A stretch of 64,000 nt of DNA. Source: Casuarina equisetifolia. Its lineage: Eukaryota > Streptophyta > Magnoliopsida > Fagales > Casuarinaceae. Shown here piece after piece: positions 49,524 through 62,050 of the stretch. Each line of letters opens with the position of its first letter. The stretch's first letter is position 1. Made by a program: the position numbers and the translations under genes. Location: NCBI GenBank assembly GCA_028551475.1, contig CM052356.1, forward strand, positions 8,831,884 through 8,895,883, read 5' to 3'. The notes under the pieces are model-generated. The model worked only from the letters and a program-made list of their open reading frames with translations, was not told the DNA's origin and did not search any database.

Positions 49524-49534
49524 GATATATATAG
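49524..49534 (-). promoter_or_regulatory. TATA box of the UPF0496 gene
   Basis: CTATATATATC on the minus strand, 83 bases before the upstream start codon; this would place transcription start near 49495. Confidence 0.55.
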
Positions 49535-52175
49535 AGCGGTGATTTATGATCCAAGACAAGCCAAGAAGAAAGAGGTTGGCAGTCACAGCACCGCCTTATT
49601 TCATTATTGCTTTTGTTACACGTTATCGTCCTTCACACGGTGGTGTTTTCTGCATGTAAAATGGTCCGAAATAAGGCTGCAATTCATCGAGCTTGATCAT
49701 ATTCTAGAAATGTTCCCCAAAGATACCAGTTTCTTTGGTCGAATTTATGTACTGCCTTTCGCACATGAAACATTTCCTCTTTTGAAATCGATGAAAGTGA
49801 TTGATAACTGTACACGTTTTGCGTGAAGAACTTTGTGTCACAAGCTCCAAATGGAAGAGAACGTTGATTTTAGTCTACGAGTTTAGCCCGAGGAAGGCTT
49901 ACGTACACAGGACCTCATTGCGATCACGTAACACAGAAGCTCGTTCCTTTTTTATTTTTATCTTTTTTGAATTATTTTTCAAGGAGAGGCAAAAGAGCCT
50001 GGAAATCACCCTGTCCACACAAAAAAAGGTTGAAAAATAGAAAAAATAAATAAATTTCCAGGTCAGCTAACATCTAGGAAGGTTTTGGACTTTGTTTTTG
50101 AAATTGAAATTGAAATCGAAGAAGATATGTACTGTTGGATTCTTTAGGTGCGTGGCGGGGCTGCATGCCGAAATATCCTGAAGTTTGTGGAGGTCGGATC
50201 TTTTCTATGGCTCTCGTTGTTTGGCTTATGAAAAAAGATTGCTTGGGGCCTGCGTTACCTCTTCGGAACTGATACATCCTTGCTTTCACACCTTAATCTC
50301 TTCGACACCGACACGACCTAGTCTGAGACGACAGTTCTGCCACGTTGTACGAGCCAGACCATTCAGAACGTTCTTCAAGCATCAGAAATGCAACTCTTGA
50401 TCATGCTGACTCTTCAACGGCACGCATATATAGCGATTAAGCTGAACTCTATATTGCTTGTTTCATTCAACTGGCGAAGATAATACATGAATTTTTGGCT
50501 GTTTTCTTTCTCTCAAACGTGAGGATCAAATTCCTTAGTGCAAAAACAAGAAACAATTTTTTTTATTATTATAGAAACAATAATAAAAAACCTTGGATTT
50601 CTTTATGAATAATTGAAACAAAATTTTTTTTGAAGGTCCAGGGCCTCGAGGCTCCTTCAGGCTACCAGATTACCCTTGTTTGATCTATCTAGATGACCTG
50701 GTGATGCTTGGAAGTTGCACCCATGGGAAGACAAAATGCAACCAATGATTGACGATCACAGGGAACTCTAGTTCAACGAAACTTTATTTGCCACGCCAAG
50801 AATGTCCCAGAGAGCCGAAGCAGAAGCCAAGGACCCGAGCCGTGCATAACCCACATAGGTCATCGGAAATTTAATCTGCCGTACACGTGGAATGCAGAGA
50901 CGGGCTCTAAGACTTCATGTTTTTTGAGGGCCCACAGTCACATCTGGGCTCAGGGCTGGAAAAGCGACCGCGTTGGGCCTTCTATCCCACCTGCCTATTT
51001 CGGATAAGATCAATGCACTGTTCGAAATAGCTACTTGCTTCGCATTATTTGTGAAAGCGGACAAGACAGCCACCAAACCTCCATCGAAAGATGAAAGTAT
51101 AACAAACAACAATTGACAATCTTCGTTTAAAGTGACAGGCACTCAAGCTTACTTCAGTTATAGCGAAATCTAAAAAACCGCTTTTTTTTTTTTTTTTTGG
51201 AGGGGGGTGCTTTTGTATCATTGCATAATGCAAACTTACCAAGCCTTTGTCTCCTTGGTGGGATTGTTTTTATGCTATGTTAAATTATTATGTAGTTTCT
51301 GTCCAGTCTTCGTATGTTGTAAAAAATACGAGCATCTATAACCATGCATCCAGAATATTATTTTATAATGAGAAGAGGAGGCCGCCTTCGTGTAAAAGTT
51401 GTTGAAGATACAATGTAATTATGATATTTTTTTTATAATTATTGTTATGCATAGAGAATCCTTATACTTTGAAAAACAGGTCTAGAAAATATTTTGTATT
51501 ATTATTCTTTTGATTATCTAACTTTGTATTATAAATAGACTTAATGCCTCTAGTTCCATACTTTCTGTTAAAAGGTGATATATTTCCTCGTAATTAACGA
51601 ACTAGGTGATGCTATACTAGAAACTTTTGCCTCTTTCACGCCTCGCCTCACCCCCACCTTATTCGTCCGTAATAATCATGTGGTGGCTGCTCAGACCGGA
51701 GATTTCTGGCTTTTTCCTCCGTCTTCCCCTCCCCCATCTCCTTGCTTCCTTTCATCTCCCTTTAACCTTTCTCTTTTCCTTTTAATTTTCATGTTTCCCG
51801 ATGCGGCCCGCAAATTCCTTTGTCGAATAGTACGTGACCCTCCAACGACCACCTTTAAAGAATCTTATCGTATTCATAAAGAAAGAAAGGAAAAATAATA
51901 ATAATATAAAACCTCATGCAAATAGTAGTGAAATGGAAAGTGCTACACAAGTCAGATTCTCTGATGTTATACAACAGAGAATTACATAACATACAATTTA
52001 GAGGATAGGATACAGCCCGATAGATAGTAGGCACACCACAAACAACTTCACCAACAATCAACAAATAGTGTATACGAGATTATTATACACACGAGAAAAC
52101 TAAAAATCAAATCCACTTGGATAAACAGATATGTACGGGAAGAGAGAACGTGCGATTGCGAAGAAAGACACAGGC
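49535..52175. other. Intergenic region upstream of UPF0496 and downstream of PIP2
   Basis: About 2.6 kb with mixed composition. Frames of 70-107 codons occur on both strands (for example 51575-51898), but none has a recognisable domain, signal or coherent intron structure. A T18-GG-A-GGGGGG homopolymer cluster lies near 51182-51206. Confidence 0.5.
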
Positions 52176-53310
52176 CTAGACGGTGGGGTTGGGGGCGAAC
52201 GATCCCAAAGCTTTGATGGCCGTGGCTCTCAGAACAAACTGATGGTATAGAGCGGCTGCGAGTGCTCCCAGAAAAGGTCCCACCCAGAAAATCCACTGTT
52301 TATGATCATCACAACCTCGAGTCAGCGGGAAACCGATGAACCAAAAAAAAAAAAAAAACAAAGAATTAGTCAATAGAGTCTGGATTAATTTTGATGGAGT
52401 TAAAGACTGACCTGATCATCCCAAGCTTCTTCTTTGTTGTAGATTACAGCAGGCCCAAAACTCCGAGCTGGGTTTATTCCCGTGCCTGTGATGGGGATGG
52501 TGGCCAAGTGTACCACAAACACAGCAAACCCAATTGGCAAGGGAGCCAAAACCTACAATTTTGGATACTAGCACGTTAGTTTTTAGCAGCAGGTAGGCGT
52601 TAAAAGTTAAGAAGTGCTCAGAAACTAAGCCACTTACAGGGACGTGAGAATCCCGTGCGTTCCGCTTGGGATCCGTGGCAGAGAAAACTACATAGACAAG
52701 AACGAACGTCCCAATAATCTCAGCTCCTAAAGCGGTTCCCTTGGAGTAAAGAGGAGACACAGTGTTAGTACCGCCCCTTTGACTATCATAAAAGTCCTCC
52801 GTGATGCCCTTCACCAACCCTGCTCCACATATTGCTCCCAGGCACTGAGCCACCACGTAAGCAATCACTCTTATCAACGAAACCCTTCGTGCGAGGAATA
52901 ATCCGAACGTCACAGCTGGATTAATATGACCACCTGTAGTCTTATCCAAAAGAAAATGACTAAGAATATGGTCATCGGTTAAAAAAAAAAATAGAAAAGA
53001 ATATGAGGATTTCGAAACCTGATACGCCTGCAGTGCTGTAAACAAGAATGAAAATCATGCCCCCAAAGGCCCATGCGATGCCGAGAAGGCCAACTGTCTG
53101 GCATGGATCGTTAGCCTGTATATTGTAGCCGATAACAGTGGCAACAGTTATGTAGAGAAAGAGAAGGGTCGCAATGAACTCGGCGATAACTGCTCTGTAG
53201 AAGGACCAGTTACCAAGCTCTTCTGGGTCAAAAAGTGGTGCTGGTGGTGGTTCAATGTAGTCTCTCTCCTGCTGAGAAGCTTCTCCTTCTTCAGTCACTT
53301 CCTTCGACAT
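52176..53310 (-). CDS. Plasma-membrane intrinsic aquaporin, PIP2 type
   Basis: Four exons by hand on the minus strand: 53310-53019, 52933-52638, 52552-52412 and 52295-52176, giving 282 codons, the usual four-exon PIP2 structure. Six membrane segments and both pore motifs are present ([14 protein letters not shown] at 102-104; [12 protein letters not shown]). The selectivity filter is the water-type Phe/His/Thr/Arg. The loop B phosphorylation site (RRVS, Ser116), the diacidic-like N-terminus and the loop D site (KRNARDSH) are kept. Cys70 in loop A, used for the tetramer disulfide, is present. The short C-terminal tail and short N-terminus with an acidic start favour PIP2 over PIP1. Two oddities: the usual 'LVYCTAG' reads LVYSTAG (Ser92), and loop C ([19 protein letters not shown]) is divergent. 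It moves water, and in some PIP2s hydrogen peroxide, across the plasma membrane. Confidence 0.94.
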
Positions 53311-54655
53311 CTTTATTATCCTTAAAAGACTTTAAAGCGGGCGATAGATTAGCTCTTAGTTTTGTTCTCTTGTTTCTGTTCTTCGCTGCTGAAGACACTG
53401 AGAACTATATGAGAGAGTGGGTGGAAGACTGAATTTATGAATTAATATGAAACAGAGAGAGAGAGACGGTATATGCTATAGAATAAGCGAATAAATGTGA
53501 GCTGGCGGGGAATCTTTTCCAGTTCCTATGCTTACTTGACAAGGTGCAGTGTCTTTCAACGCTCAAATGAAGATAAAAGCATCCGTCTTAATTTTATTTG
53601 GTAAGAATTTGTGCGGAAAATCAAAAGATAACGATGGTTTACCCACCATTTTATCCAGTTCTGAGAGAAAGTAGAAACTTCAAGATCAGTCAAATAATGC
53701 TTAAACTCATTGCTTAGAACCCCAACGTAGAGCTGCTACGGTGTCTGAGATCCTGTCTCTGGACCAACCACAAGCTTTGCTGATTCTTATTCCTCAAATA
53801 CTATCTCTCATTTGTTTCTCAAGGTTGGAACGTGAAGAACTTTGTGCTTTACTCTACATGGTTGTGTGCTGGTCGAAATAGATTCAAGCAGTAGATTCGA
53901 TTTTGCTGTAGTTGTACTGTGCCCGAGGTTTTTCTGAAGAAATCGGTCCCGTCACCCAAGAGGGATTCTCCGTCCATCGACAGCTCTATCTAGTATCTTT
54001 CACATTACTTCCTTCCTAAGAAACATTACCTAGAGAATTATTCTGACTGGATCAATTGAGAAGTTGCTGTTCAATAATTCGTCCTTATCGTGTACATTTC
54101 ACGGATGTCGCTAGCAAAGGTCTCTAAAGGAAAGTAGCAAAAGATATCCCTACTTTCAATTGGCATATTCCCGGCTGAACGATTGGTTCTTTATTATGTT
54201 AATCCCCAAGATGTGGTTGCCTTAACTTTAATCATTGATTACCCGGAGATAGAGATGCAGATGTAGTGGCTAGCGACGAGGCCACTTTCAAAATCTACCG
54301 ATAATAAATGAACTCACTGGTCCACCGAGAAGAAATTTTCTTTTGAAAGGGAAAATAACCTAAAGGTTTCTTGAAATTAATTGGCACACCAGCCGAAGGG
54401 GACGAAATAAGTGTGGGCCTACTTTAAAGTGGGCACAGAGGGTCCTGGAACCATCCCCATCATACGGAATGACAAGGGTAGAAGCCAACAAATACTACAA
54501 ACAACATTACTCGCTTGAAGGATAGACTGCCGGTTTTCGGGGGAACTCAATGCTTACGCTTAATACAACTTTCATTCAATTACTCGGCATAAAAAGAAAA
54601 TTAAAGAAACACAAGATCCACAAAGAAAAATAAACAAACAAGCACAGGGATAGAC
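53311..54655. other. Upstream flank of PIP2 and intergenic sequence
   Basis: The first 150 bases hold the 5' UTR, including a GAGAGAGAGA tract (about 53454-53465) often seen in plant leaders. A CATATAG at about 53404-53410 on the minus strand could be the TATA box. The remaining 1.1 kb shows no gene. Confidence 0.45.
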
Positions 54656-54805
54656 AGAGGGGTGAGCCAAAAGTTCCAAGGCGGCGAAAGCCAGTATTGG
54701 CAAGGTGGTCCATGAATTCATTAATTTGATCCGGGGTGATAAGCTCGATGTCGCATCTAAAATTATGCTTCTCGCAGGCTGCCACCATCTCTTCTATCAC
54801 CTTTA
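54656..54805 (-). pseudogene. Cinnamyl/mannitol-type alcohol dehydrogenase C-terminal fragment
   Basis: The frame reads MIEEMVAACEKHNFRCDIEL, then ITPDQINEFMDHLANTGF. This matches the spacing and key residues of the last exon of CAD-family zinc alcohol dehydrogenases (KHN, DIE.I, D.IN.AM..L). After about 45 residues it leaves the family before the expected 'RYRFVID' ending. No other CAD exon, zinc-ligand region or Rossmann motif lies within several kilobases, so this is an isolated, broken piece. The identification rests on about 35 residues and could be wrong. Confidence 0.45.
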
Positions 54806-55440
54806 TTCCTCACATAATACTATCACGTAAAACAGGAAGATCAAACGACGTCTATCGGAGAATGGCCGAAAATTTGGAAAAAAAAATAAAAAATTAAAAC
54901 AGGAAGATCGAACGACATCTATCGGAGAGTGGCCGGAAAATAAAAATAAAAAAGAATAGAGACAAGAAAATTTGTAAAACTTCTTCATTTATTTGATTTT
55001 ATCCTTTCAAACTATAGAGTTTAAAGTAAATTAGTAAAGACAAATATATAAACTATCATATTCATCTAGTAAGTAATTTGTAAGTTTTGTTAGTCTTATC
55101 CGGTTAAGTTCCCTTGATGCTAGTATAAATGAGAATACTATAGGAAAACCTAGCTATAAGAATGCATGAGTTTGTATAAGAGTTGAGTGAAACACAATGT
55201 ATGAGACAAAGAGAAAATGGAGGTTTTTCGTTGTACACTGTAGTCCTCCTCCTCATAATAAATAATTGTTCCTTAGGTTAGAGACATAAGGATTATTTCA
55301 AACCATGCAATTCTAATGTGTTTTCTTGATTGATATTCTTTTTTGGTGTGTGGTGAGATCTTGAGGGACTTTATGAGCTTGAGAATCACATGTTCTATTT
55401 CTCCCTTTTAAAATAAGATTAGTGCAACATCCTTGCACCA
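54806..55440. other. Intergenic spacer with a short near-duplicate
   Basis: The stretch AAACAGGAAGATC(A/G)AACGAC(G/A)TC, read in two parts, occurs at about 54830 and 54897, with a similar TATCGGAGA(A/G)TGGCCG following each, at a spacing of about 67 bases. Otherwise AT-rich, no gene. Confidence 0.5.
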
Positions 55441-56740
55441 TCAGAGAAAGAAAATTACTTCTTATACTTGACTATACTTGAAGTTCATTTTAGTAGCCTC
55501 CTAGTGTACCTCTAGCTTATCTTTTGCTAGCAGCTTCATCAACATATTTGCTTCATTGTCATTCATGTGAATCTTTACAAGATTTAACTATTTAAATTCT
55601 AATATATCTCTAATCCAATAATATCTAACATCAATATGTTTAAACCTTGAATGAGATTATGTATTCTTGTTGAAGCATATGGAACTTTGGTTATCATTGT
55701 ATAGGACAATTATCTTTTGATTTATACCAAGCTTTTGAAGAAACATTTTCATTCATAGAACCTCTTTACCACCCTTAGTAATTGTAATATACTATACTTC
55801 TATTGTAGACAAGATAAGACAATATTGAAACCTAGATTGTTGTTAAACTGCTCCTCTAAAAAGAAAAGTATATATCCTATTGTAAACCTTCTCCCATTAT
55901 GGTTGCCAACAATATCTATGTCTATGTATCTAATAATACAAGTTCATTATTATCAAAACACAAACACGACTTTAGAGTTCTTTTAAGGTACTTAAGTATC
56001 CACTTTATAGCTTTCCAATGTTCTTTACTATAATATAAAAGAAGACTACTAACTACCCTAATTATATGAGTAATATTTAGTATAGTGCTTATTGTAGTAT
56101 ACATCAAGCTACCAATTGCAGATGCATAAGATATTTTTTTCATGTGTTTAGTCTCACCCTTACTTTTAAGACTACTCTTACTTAGCTTAAAGTGACTTGC
56201 AAGTGAAGTGTTTATTACTTTTGCCTTATTCATGCTAAATCTTTAAAGTACCTTCGCTATGTATTTCTCTTGAAATAACTTCCACTTTCTATGTTTTTTT
56301 ATTACATTTAACTTCCATATTGAGAATTCACTTCAACAATTTTAAATCTTTGGTTGCCAAAAACTTGCTTAAATCCTTTTGTAGCTCAATAATTTTTTTA
56401 ATGTCTTTGTCAACAATCAATATATCATCTATATATGAGAGTAGGACAATGAAATCACCTCTTATAAAGTGTTTTACAAATACATTAATGATATGAGTTA
56501 GACTTGTTATAATTATTTTGCAACATGAATAACTTAAACTTCTTGTACCATTGACGAGGTACATGTTTTAAACCATACAAACTTTTCTTCAATCAATATA
56601 CAATATTCTCCTTGCCTTATTTATCTTTAAGGTGCTCCATATAAATATCTTCCTTCAAGTTTCTATGAAGGAATGTGGTTTTCATATCAAGTTGTTTTAT
56701 CTCCAACATACGTAATATTGATAATCATTAATATACGCTA
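55441..56740 (-). mobile_element. Ty1/copia pol fragment (RT to RNase H)
   Basis: On the minus strand the order is: an RT start near 56700-56640 (KTTFLHRNLKEDIYMEHL), a KSLYGLKH-like piece near 56590, the YIDDILI catalytic motif at about 56440-56420, and then, at 56233-55922, the connection region with YASAIGSLMY, HWKAIKWILKYLKRT and SCLCFDN, all standard copia landmarks. RNase H pieces may continue to about 55450. Stops and frameshifts separate the parts. No LTR is identified. Confidence 0.85.
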
Positions 56741-58640
56741 TAGAAAAAGTATCCTAGACATCAAAATAAATAATTTTAAATAGAAAAAAAAAAAAGAAGA
56801 AGACCAAAGCAAGGTAGAGGAATGGGATAATGGTGACTCTTATGAAGAGATCACACCATACAAGTGGAAGATGGAGAACTAGTAAAATTGGGTTTGTCTG
56901 TGAAAACCTAAGGAGATGAAGAAAATTGTCTAAGGAGGCATGTTTGATAAAACATTTAAGAGCCATAATTCAGGAGATGAAGAAGATATAAGGGTTCATG
57001 TGTGTGTGTGTTAGGAAAAGAGATACTATAGCCCATTATAAGTTGGGAGAGACCCACAAGTAGTCCTAAAAGTTTAGGTTCAAAGGTTGTTAGTGATATG
57101 GATTATATAACATTTCCATTCTAATTGTATGAGGTAATAAAGTTGACTATTTATGTTATGATAAGGTGATAGTTTTTTTACTTGTAGTATTCTTCCTTCC
57201 CCCCCACCCCCTCTTTTTTAAATTTTTTATTTTTTTATTTTTTATGAATGAGACTTTATATATATATATTGTACCTTGAATAGAATCATCATATCTAATT
57301 TAACTTGAGTAGCTTGTTTTCTCCCCTCCAAATATTTAATAAAAACTCATTATAGCATTAGTTTAAATCTTTTTACATCCATTCATGTTCATTTGATGTC
57401 AATGAATATGGTATTGAAACAAATTAATGGTCTCAACCAAAGTGGGATTATTATCTCAAACCCAACATGATATTTCAAGTTGATGCATTTATTAGTATCC
57501 AAGTCTTAACTAGTTTATAGATTTTCTAAATCTTTAATGAATTCGTTATCTAACTCATTAAAACATACAAACTCATTATATATACTATAAATTAATTTTG
57601 AGTTTGAACAATAAACCAATTATGTCTTAATAATAATCAAATGTCTAAAAGTCTAAAAGAAGGTTGGTAACTAGTTTGACCTAAATTTTTATGGTGTCAA
57701 TTAAGCAACTGGTCTAAGGAATAACAATATGATACAAAAATGATGTATTTTTACAATAAGCTCTCTTAGTTAGTTTGATATAACATTTTTAATTTCATCG
57801 CATAGGCGACAAAGTTAGTTATTTTTTTTAATAATAAGGTGATGGTTTTCTTATTTATGATACTATTTTATTATCAAGGCTTTTAAATATGCAATACAAT
57901 TTGCAAGTTGATAGATTCATTTGTACTTTCTTGATTAGGATTATCATATCCAATTGAACTTAGACCAACTTGTTTCCTCCGTTGCAAATCTTTGTAAAAA
58001 GCCATCATAGATCCAACTCAAAATTTCCTTACTTTAGTGATTGAGATTAATAGATAAGATCATTAAAGCAAATTAGATGGTCCTAACAAGAACAAGACTC
58101 TAAATAGTTTCATATTTGTTCACATCCTAAGTGGGCATATTATGCAACCATGATATGTGTTTAGGATAAGACCCATTAATCACTAGAATTTTCCTTCCTT
58201 GATGCATTTGATTCTTTTCTTTTTTAACTTTCTAGATATTAAACCTTATTCTTTAATAATTGTTTGTACCCAATCACATTGCTACACATATTTGAGTATA
58301 ATTTTTTTTATACATAAATACCCAACTTATGCACCTTGATAGTACTACTAACTTATCACTGGATCAGATTGTGAAAGACTATTTGAGTGCCTTTAAGGTT
58401 AATAAGATATCAAAATTAGTAATTTGCCTATAATTGTGTTCCCTTGGAAGACCAACTTACTAGTTCCCGTGGGACCCACCAACGTCTACCACCTCTTGCC
58501 GTTCCCTACAAACGACAAAAGCCAGAAGCCTGCTCCACGTTGCCGAGCTGAGCCAACCGAAGCCAAGCCACAGAAATAAATAAATAACGAACAAAATTAT
58601 TATTCAAAATTTTTCGTGAAGTGGTGACGGGCTTGTATCA
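56741..58640. other. AT-rich intergenic sequence
   Basis: Nothing recognisable. Contains a C-rich/T-rich strip at 57190-57245 and a short (TA)n run near 57255. No frames longer than about 70 codons. Confidence 0.5.
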
Positions 58641-58649
58641 TTTTACATT

Positions 58650-59140
58650 AGAGCAAACCTTCCTCATGAGTGCCGCGGGAGAAGCTCTCAATTTCCACCA
58701 AGCTATTACACCTTTCAAATGAGGTATCTGATCAATGACACGTACAGGGAGGGGCTGCCAATCTTTGTCTACACGGTAAAGGAAGGAGAAAGAAATTTTT
58801 GCTCAGAACACGGCTTTATGTTTGAAATGGTACCCCATTTTCAAGCCCTCTTCGTTTTCATCGAACAATGGTTCTACGGAAAATCCATGCCATTTGGGGA
58901 TAATAAGGATGTTGCTCACAGCAATTCAAGCACAGTTGGACATCTGATCTCCACGCAGGTGTTGGCAGATAACGCTTGTTCGATCACTGATCTAAAAGCA
59001 AGCATTGCAGATTACGCCTGTTTGATCACCGATCTAAATCAAAATTTATTCAGCAACCGGATCTCAGTATCTGCGCGCCACCCATTGGAGCCTTAGCGTC
59101 TTCCGCATCATGTTCAAGAATATGCACTTCTTCATTTAAT
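58650..59140 (+). pseudogene. Pro-X carboxypeptidase (S28 family, PRCP-like) pseudogene fragment
   Basis: One frame reads from about 58683 (QFPPSYYTFQMRYLINDTYR), then GLPIFVYT, GFMFEMVPHFQALFVFIEQW, FYGKSMPFGDNKDVAHSNSS and LISTQVLADNACSITDL. This is the N-terminal part of a lysosomal/vacuolar Pro-X carboxypeptidase with no introns, so it looks processed or retrotransposed. A 42-base tandem duplication (58965-59006 and 59007-59048) adds 14 residues (ADNACSITDLKASI / ADYACLITDLNQNL). Just after it, the frame changes and CAPPIGALASSAS appears at about 59075, which in the intact family lies downstream of the GGSYGGML nucleophile elbow. The catalytic serine segment is thus deleted. The first 24 codons after the start also differ at 'NEG...' sites. 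Not able to make an active peptidase. Confidence 0.85.
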
Positions 59141-59306
59141 ATTTTAAGGTTTAAAGTAGGATACAAGTTATTTTTTATAAAACCTTACATAGTATGAAAG
59201 TTTATGTCTCCCTTAACACCTTTATAGATATAAGATACATAAAAACAGATACTTATGAGATGTTTGAAAGAGACCATTATAATGCTGAGATGTGTTAAAT
59301 AAATGA

Positions 59307-59675
59307 TATAAAGTTGTCTTATTTCATTATTGAAAATGAAACAATATTTTGTAGTTTTAACAATTGTATTGTTCATTATTGGATTCCATTTCGAGGGATA
59401 AAAATCCATAACCAATTGATCTTCTCATTGAGACTTCTATGTATCTTGGATGAGACGAAGGCATTGCTTGTCTTTTGGTTGATGTGGGTATAAAGTTGTC
59501 TTATTTCATTATTGAAAATTATAGAAACAATATTTTGTAGTTTTAACAATTTTATTGTTCATTATTGGATTCCATTTCAAGGGATAAAAATCCATAACCA
59601 ATTGACAGTCTCATTGAGACTTCTATGTATCTTGGATGAGACGAAGGCATTGTTGGCCTTTTGGTTGATGTGGGT
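59307..59675 (+). repeat. 182-bp direct tandem duplication
   Basis: Copy one is 59307-59488 and copy two 59489-59675. They share long identical runs (for example AACAATATTTTGTAGTTTTA and GATTCCATTTC(G/A)AGGGATAAA) with few substitutions and a small insertion (TTATAG) in copy two. They lie right after the peptidase pseudogene. Confidence 0.92.
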
Positions 59676-61750
59676 TTCGTGACATTTCTAATTTGTTGTC
59701 TTGTCTTTTTAATAAGTTGTTTAATAGTTGGCATGTTGACTCATATACATAATGAGTTTGTTTAGATCGATCCTAACTGGATGCTTAGGAATTACCTCTA
59801 TATTAATATTAGGATAAGAATAAAAAGATAATATTTAATAAATTAGTACTAATAAATTTAAAAAAATTGCGTATTTGCACAAAATCCATATTATTTTTAT
59901 TATAATTATGTTGTCAAAGGATCAACAATTCGAGGAGATTGGGCTAGTCATAGCCTCATTATACCAAGGCACTTGTCTACTTTAGCTCAAGGAAAAAAAA
60001 AGTTTGTGTAGAACGTTGTCTTTCCATACTCAAAGCTCTATAATACATACTTTCTTCCATGGACCCCATAACTTTCATTTAACTATTTTCAAATTTTATG
60101 TACTGTTTTTGGAGACAAGGAAAAAAAAAGTGAGGAAAAAAGTGATGCCGACAACCCTAGGTGTAGGAGACTTTATTTTGATGTAACTTATTTGGAAAAT
60201 GAATGATATCTTCAAATGTCATTTGGGCTATATTATTGTGCATAAAATATCTTAGAGAAAATAGATGGTTCATACTAAGTTTAAGTATATTAATATTAAA
60301 CCTATTGTGAGAGAAAATAGTAAGATTTGTATATTTTAAGATAAGAATATGCTCTCACTTACACATACTAAATTATTTGGATTTGATTGTGTATTATCCA
60401 CTGAGAGGAGCAACTTACGGTCGCAATAAGTATTTTAGGTGAAGTTGAAGTATATCATTGTGCATAAAATGTCGGGTGAAGTTTGAAGATAATTCAATCT
60501 ACATGTCCGATCAGGTTTGAAGTCTAAGGTCTGCTGGGAACATATTTCAGTTCCTTTTTGCTTCTATTTCAATTTCTGCTGTATAACAATTTTAATTTTA
60601 TTCATTTTTTAATAAACAAAATCAATTCAAGTAAAAAGATAAACCCAACTCTTTTCCTACGTGGGATGTCATGAAAACCCAACATTAACGGTCTCCTCCG
60701 CATGAAAATGGGCTGTTTATTGGGTTGAACTCCAACAACATTCTAATCCTTAATGGGCTTTCTTAAAATGCCTGATACTAGGCCAGATTTCTATGGACGT
60801 ACAAGGAGCTTCTGCCATTGGCTTCCTCTCTTGCGGAGCCCATACTTGTGTGATGAGCTTGATGAGTATGACAGAGTGCATGGCATTTGTTTGTTCACTG
60901 GTTTTGTCAGCATGAATAGCTTTTGCGTTAAGTAAGGACTTAAAAGTTCTTCAAACCGTGACTCTCGCTCGAAACTTGGTAGTTTAGAGATCATAAACTA
61001 AAATAGTCCTAAGTTGCGTTGAACATGACTTTATCTTTTTAAAATTTGTGTTGCATAATGCATCTTTCCAATCTCAAAAATTTGGAAATTAAAACTTGAA
61101 TGGAAAAAAAGAGACTAGTCAACCGTATAATTCTCGTGGAAGACATCAATGACACAAAAGAATAATTCTATAGCCTATGACATTAAAAAAAAATGCAAGA
61201 AACGACAGAGGGGATCTCACCAACCACTCATGTTCAGAGGGGCTATACTATAAAGATCTTTCCTTAAGCAAGCCCACATTTTTACTACGAAGTAAAATTA
61301 CAAAGCTGCGTACTGAGATTTTGGGGTAATGGACGGTAGAGGAGGAAGGGTGAAAAGTAACTTTTGGTAAAAATTAGACTACTCTGCTGTATCAACCACC
61401 ACTTGCTCTAATTCCACCTCTTTGGCCCTTTATTACGACGATTTGTTTTCTAAATACGGATGCTAAAAATCCCAAGTACTACGACTTTTATACCCTCAGC
61501 TCCGTTATAAAACTTCAAATTCTCGAGTAAGAATACACGGTCCACTTTTAGCGGAGAAGGGAACAAGGGGTAAAAAAAAGAAAAAAAAGAAATTCGTTAG
61601 GCGAGGTTAAGACTGTAATATCTGAAAGTAAAAGAAATGCTTGAAATCAACGTACAAAGGACGTGGGTCAACAAATAATTAGAGTTTGGGGCTTTTGGTA
61701 AATTGCGTTGGAGGCAAAACCTTTGCTTTGGTCCGAGTTACTAAACAAGC
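59676..61750. other. Intergenic region upstream of the LARP1 gene
   Basis: AT-rich sequence without recognisable genes. The last 300 bases become more GC-rich towards the LARP1 leader. An open frame of 60-67 codons near 60753-60994 on both strands is not convincing. Confidence 0.5.
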
Positions 61751-62050
61751 CGACGACGGAGGAAGACATAGAGGTTAGAGAAGAGAGAGAGGAGAGATCG
61801 TTGCGCTGCTTTTTTGTTTAGAGGATTAGCTCGTGCTTTCCACGTGCAAGATCCGTCTCTGGTCTATGAATATCGTTTACATTCTTAGATTCAAGCCCTA
61901 ATCCCCTCGCTCTTTCTCTCTCCTTCACTGCTAATTTGATTAATTAATCAGTTGATTTTTCTCGTTTTAACGATTTTTCTTTTTTATATAAAGTGAAGCG
62001 ATCGCTCTCTCTAATTTTGTTTTCTGAACTTCAAAAGCCCGAATTTTGCA
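61751..62050 (+). promoter_or_regulatory. Leader region of the LARP1-type gene
   Basis: GA-rich (GAGAAGAGAGAGAGGAGAGA near 61778) then CT-rich (CTCGCTCTTTCTCTCTCCTT near 61906) tracts precede the start codon, as is common in plant 5' UTRs. The exact transcription start is not clear. Confidence 0.4.

Noticed and set aside
51575-51898. 107-codon frame upstream of the PIP2 3' end
   Set aside because: Pro/Phe-rich low-complexity sequence without any domain, and no conserved start region.
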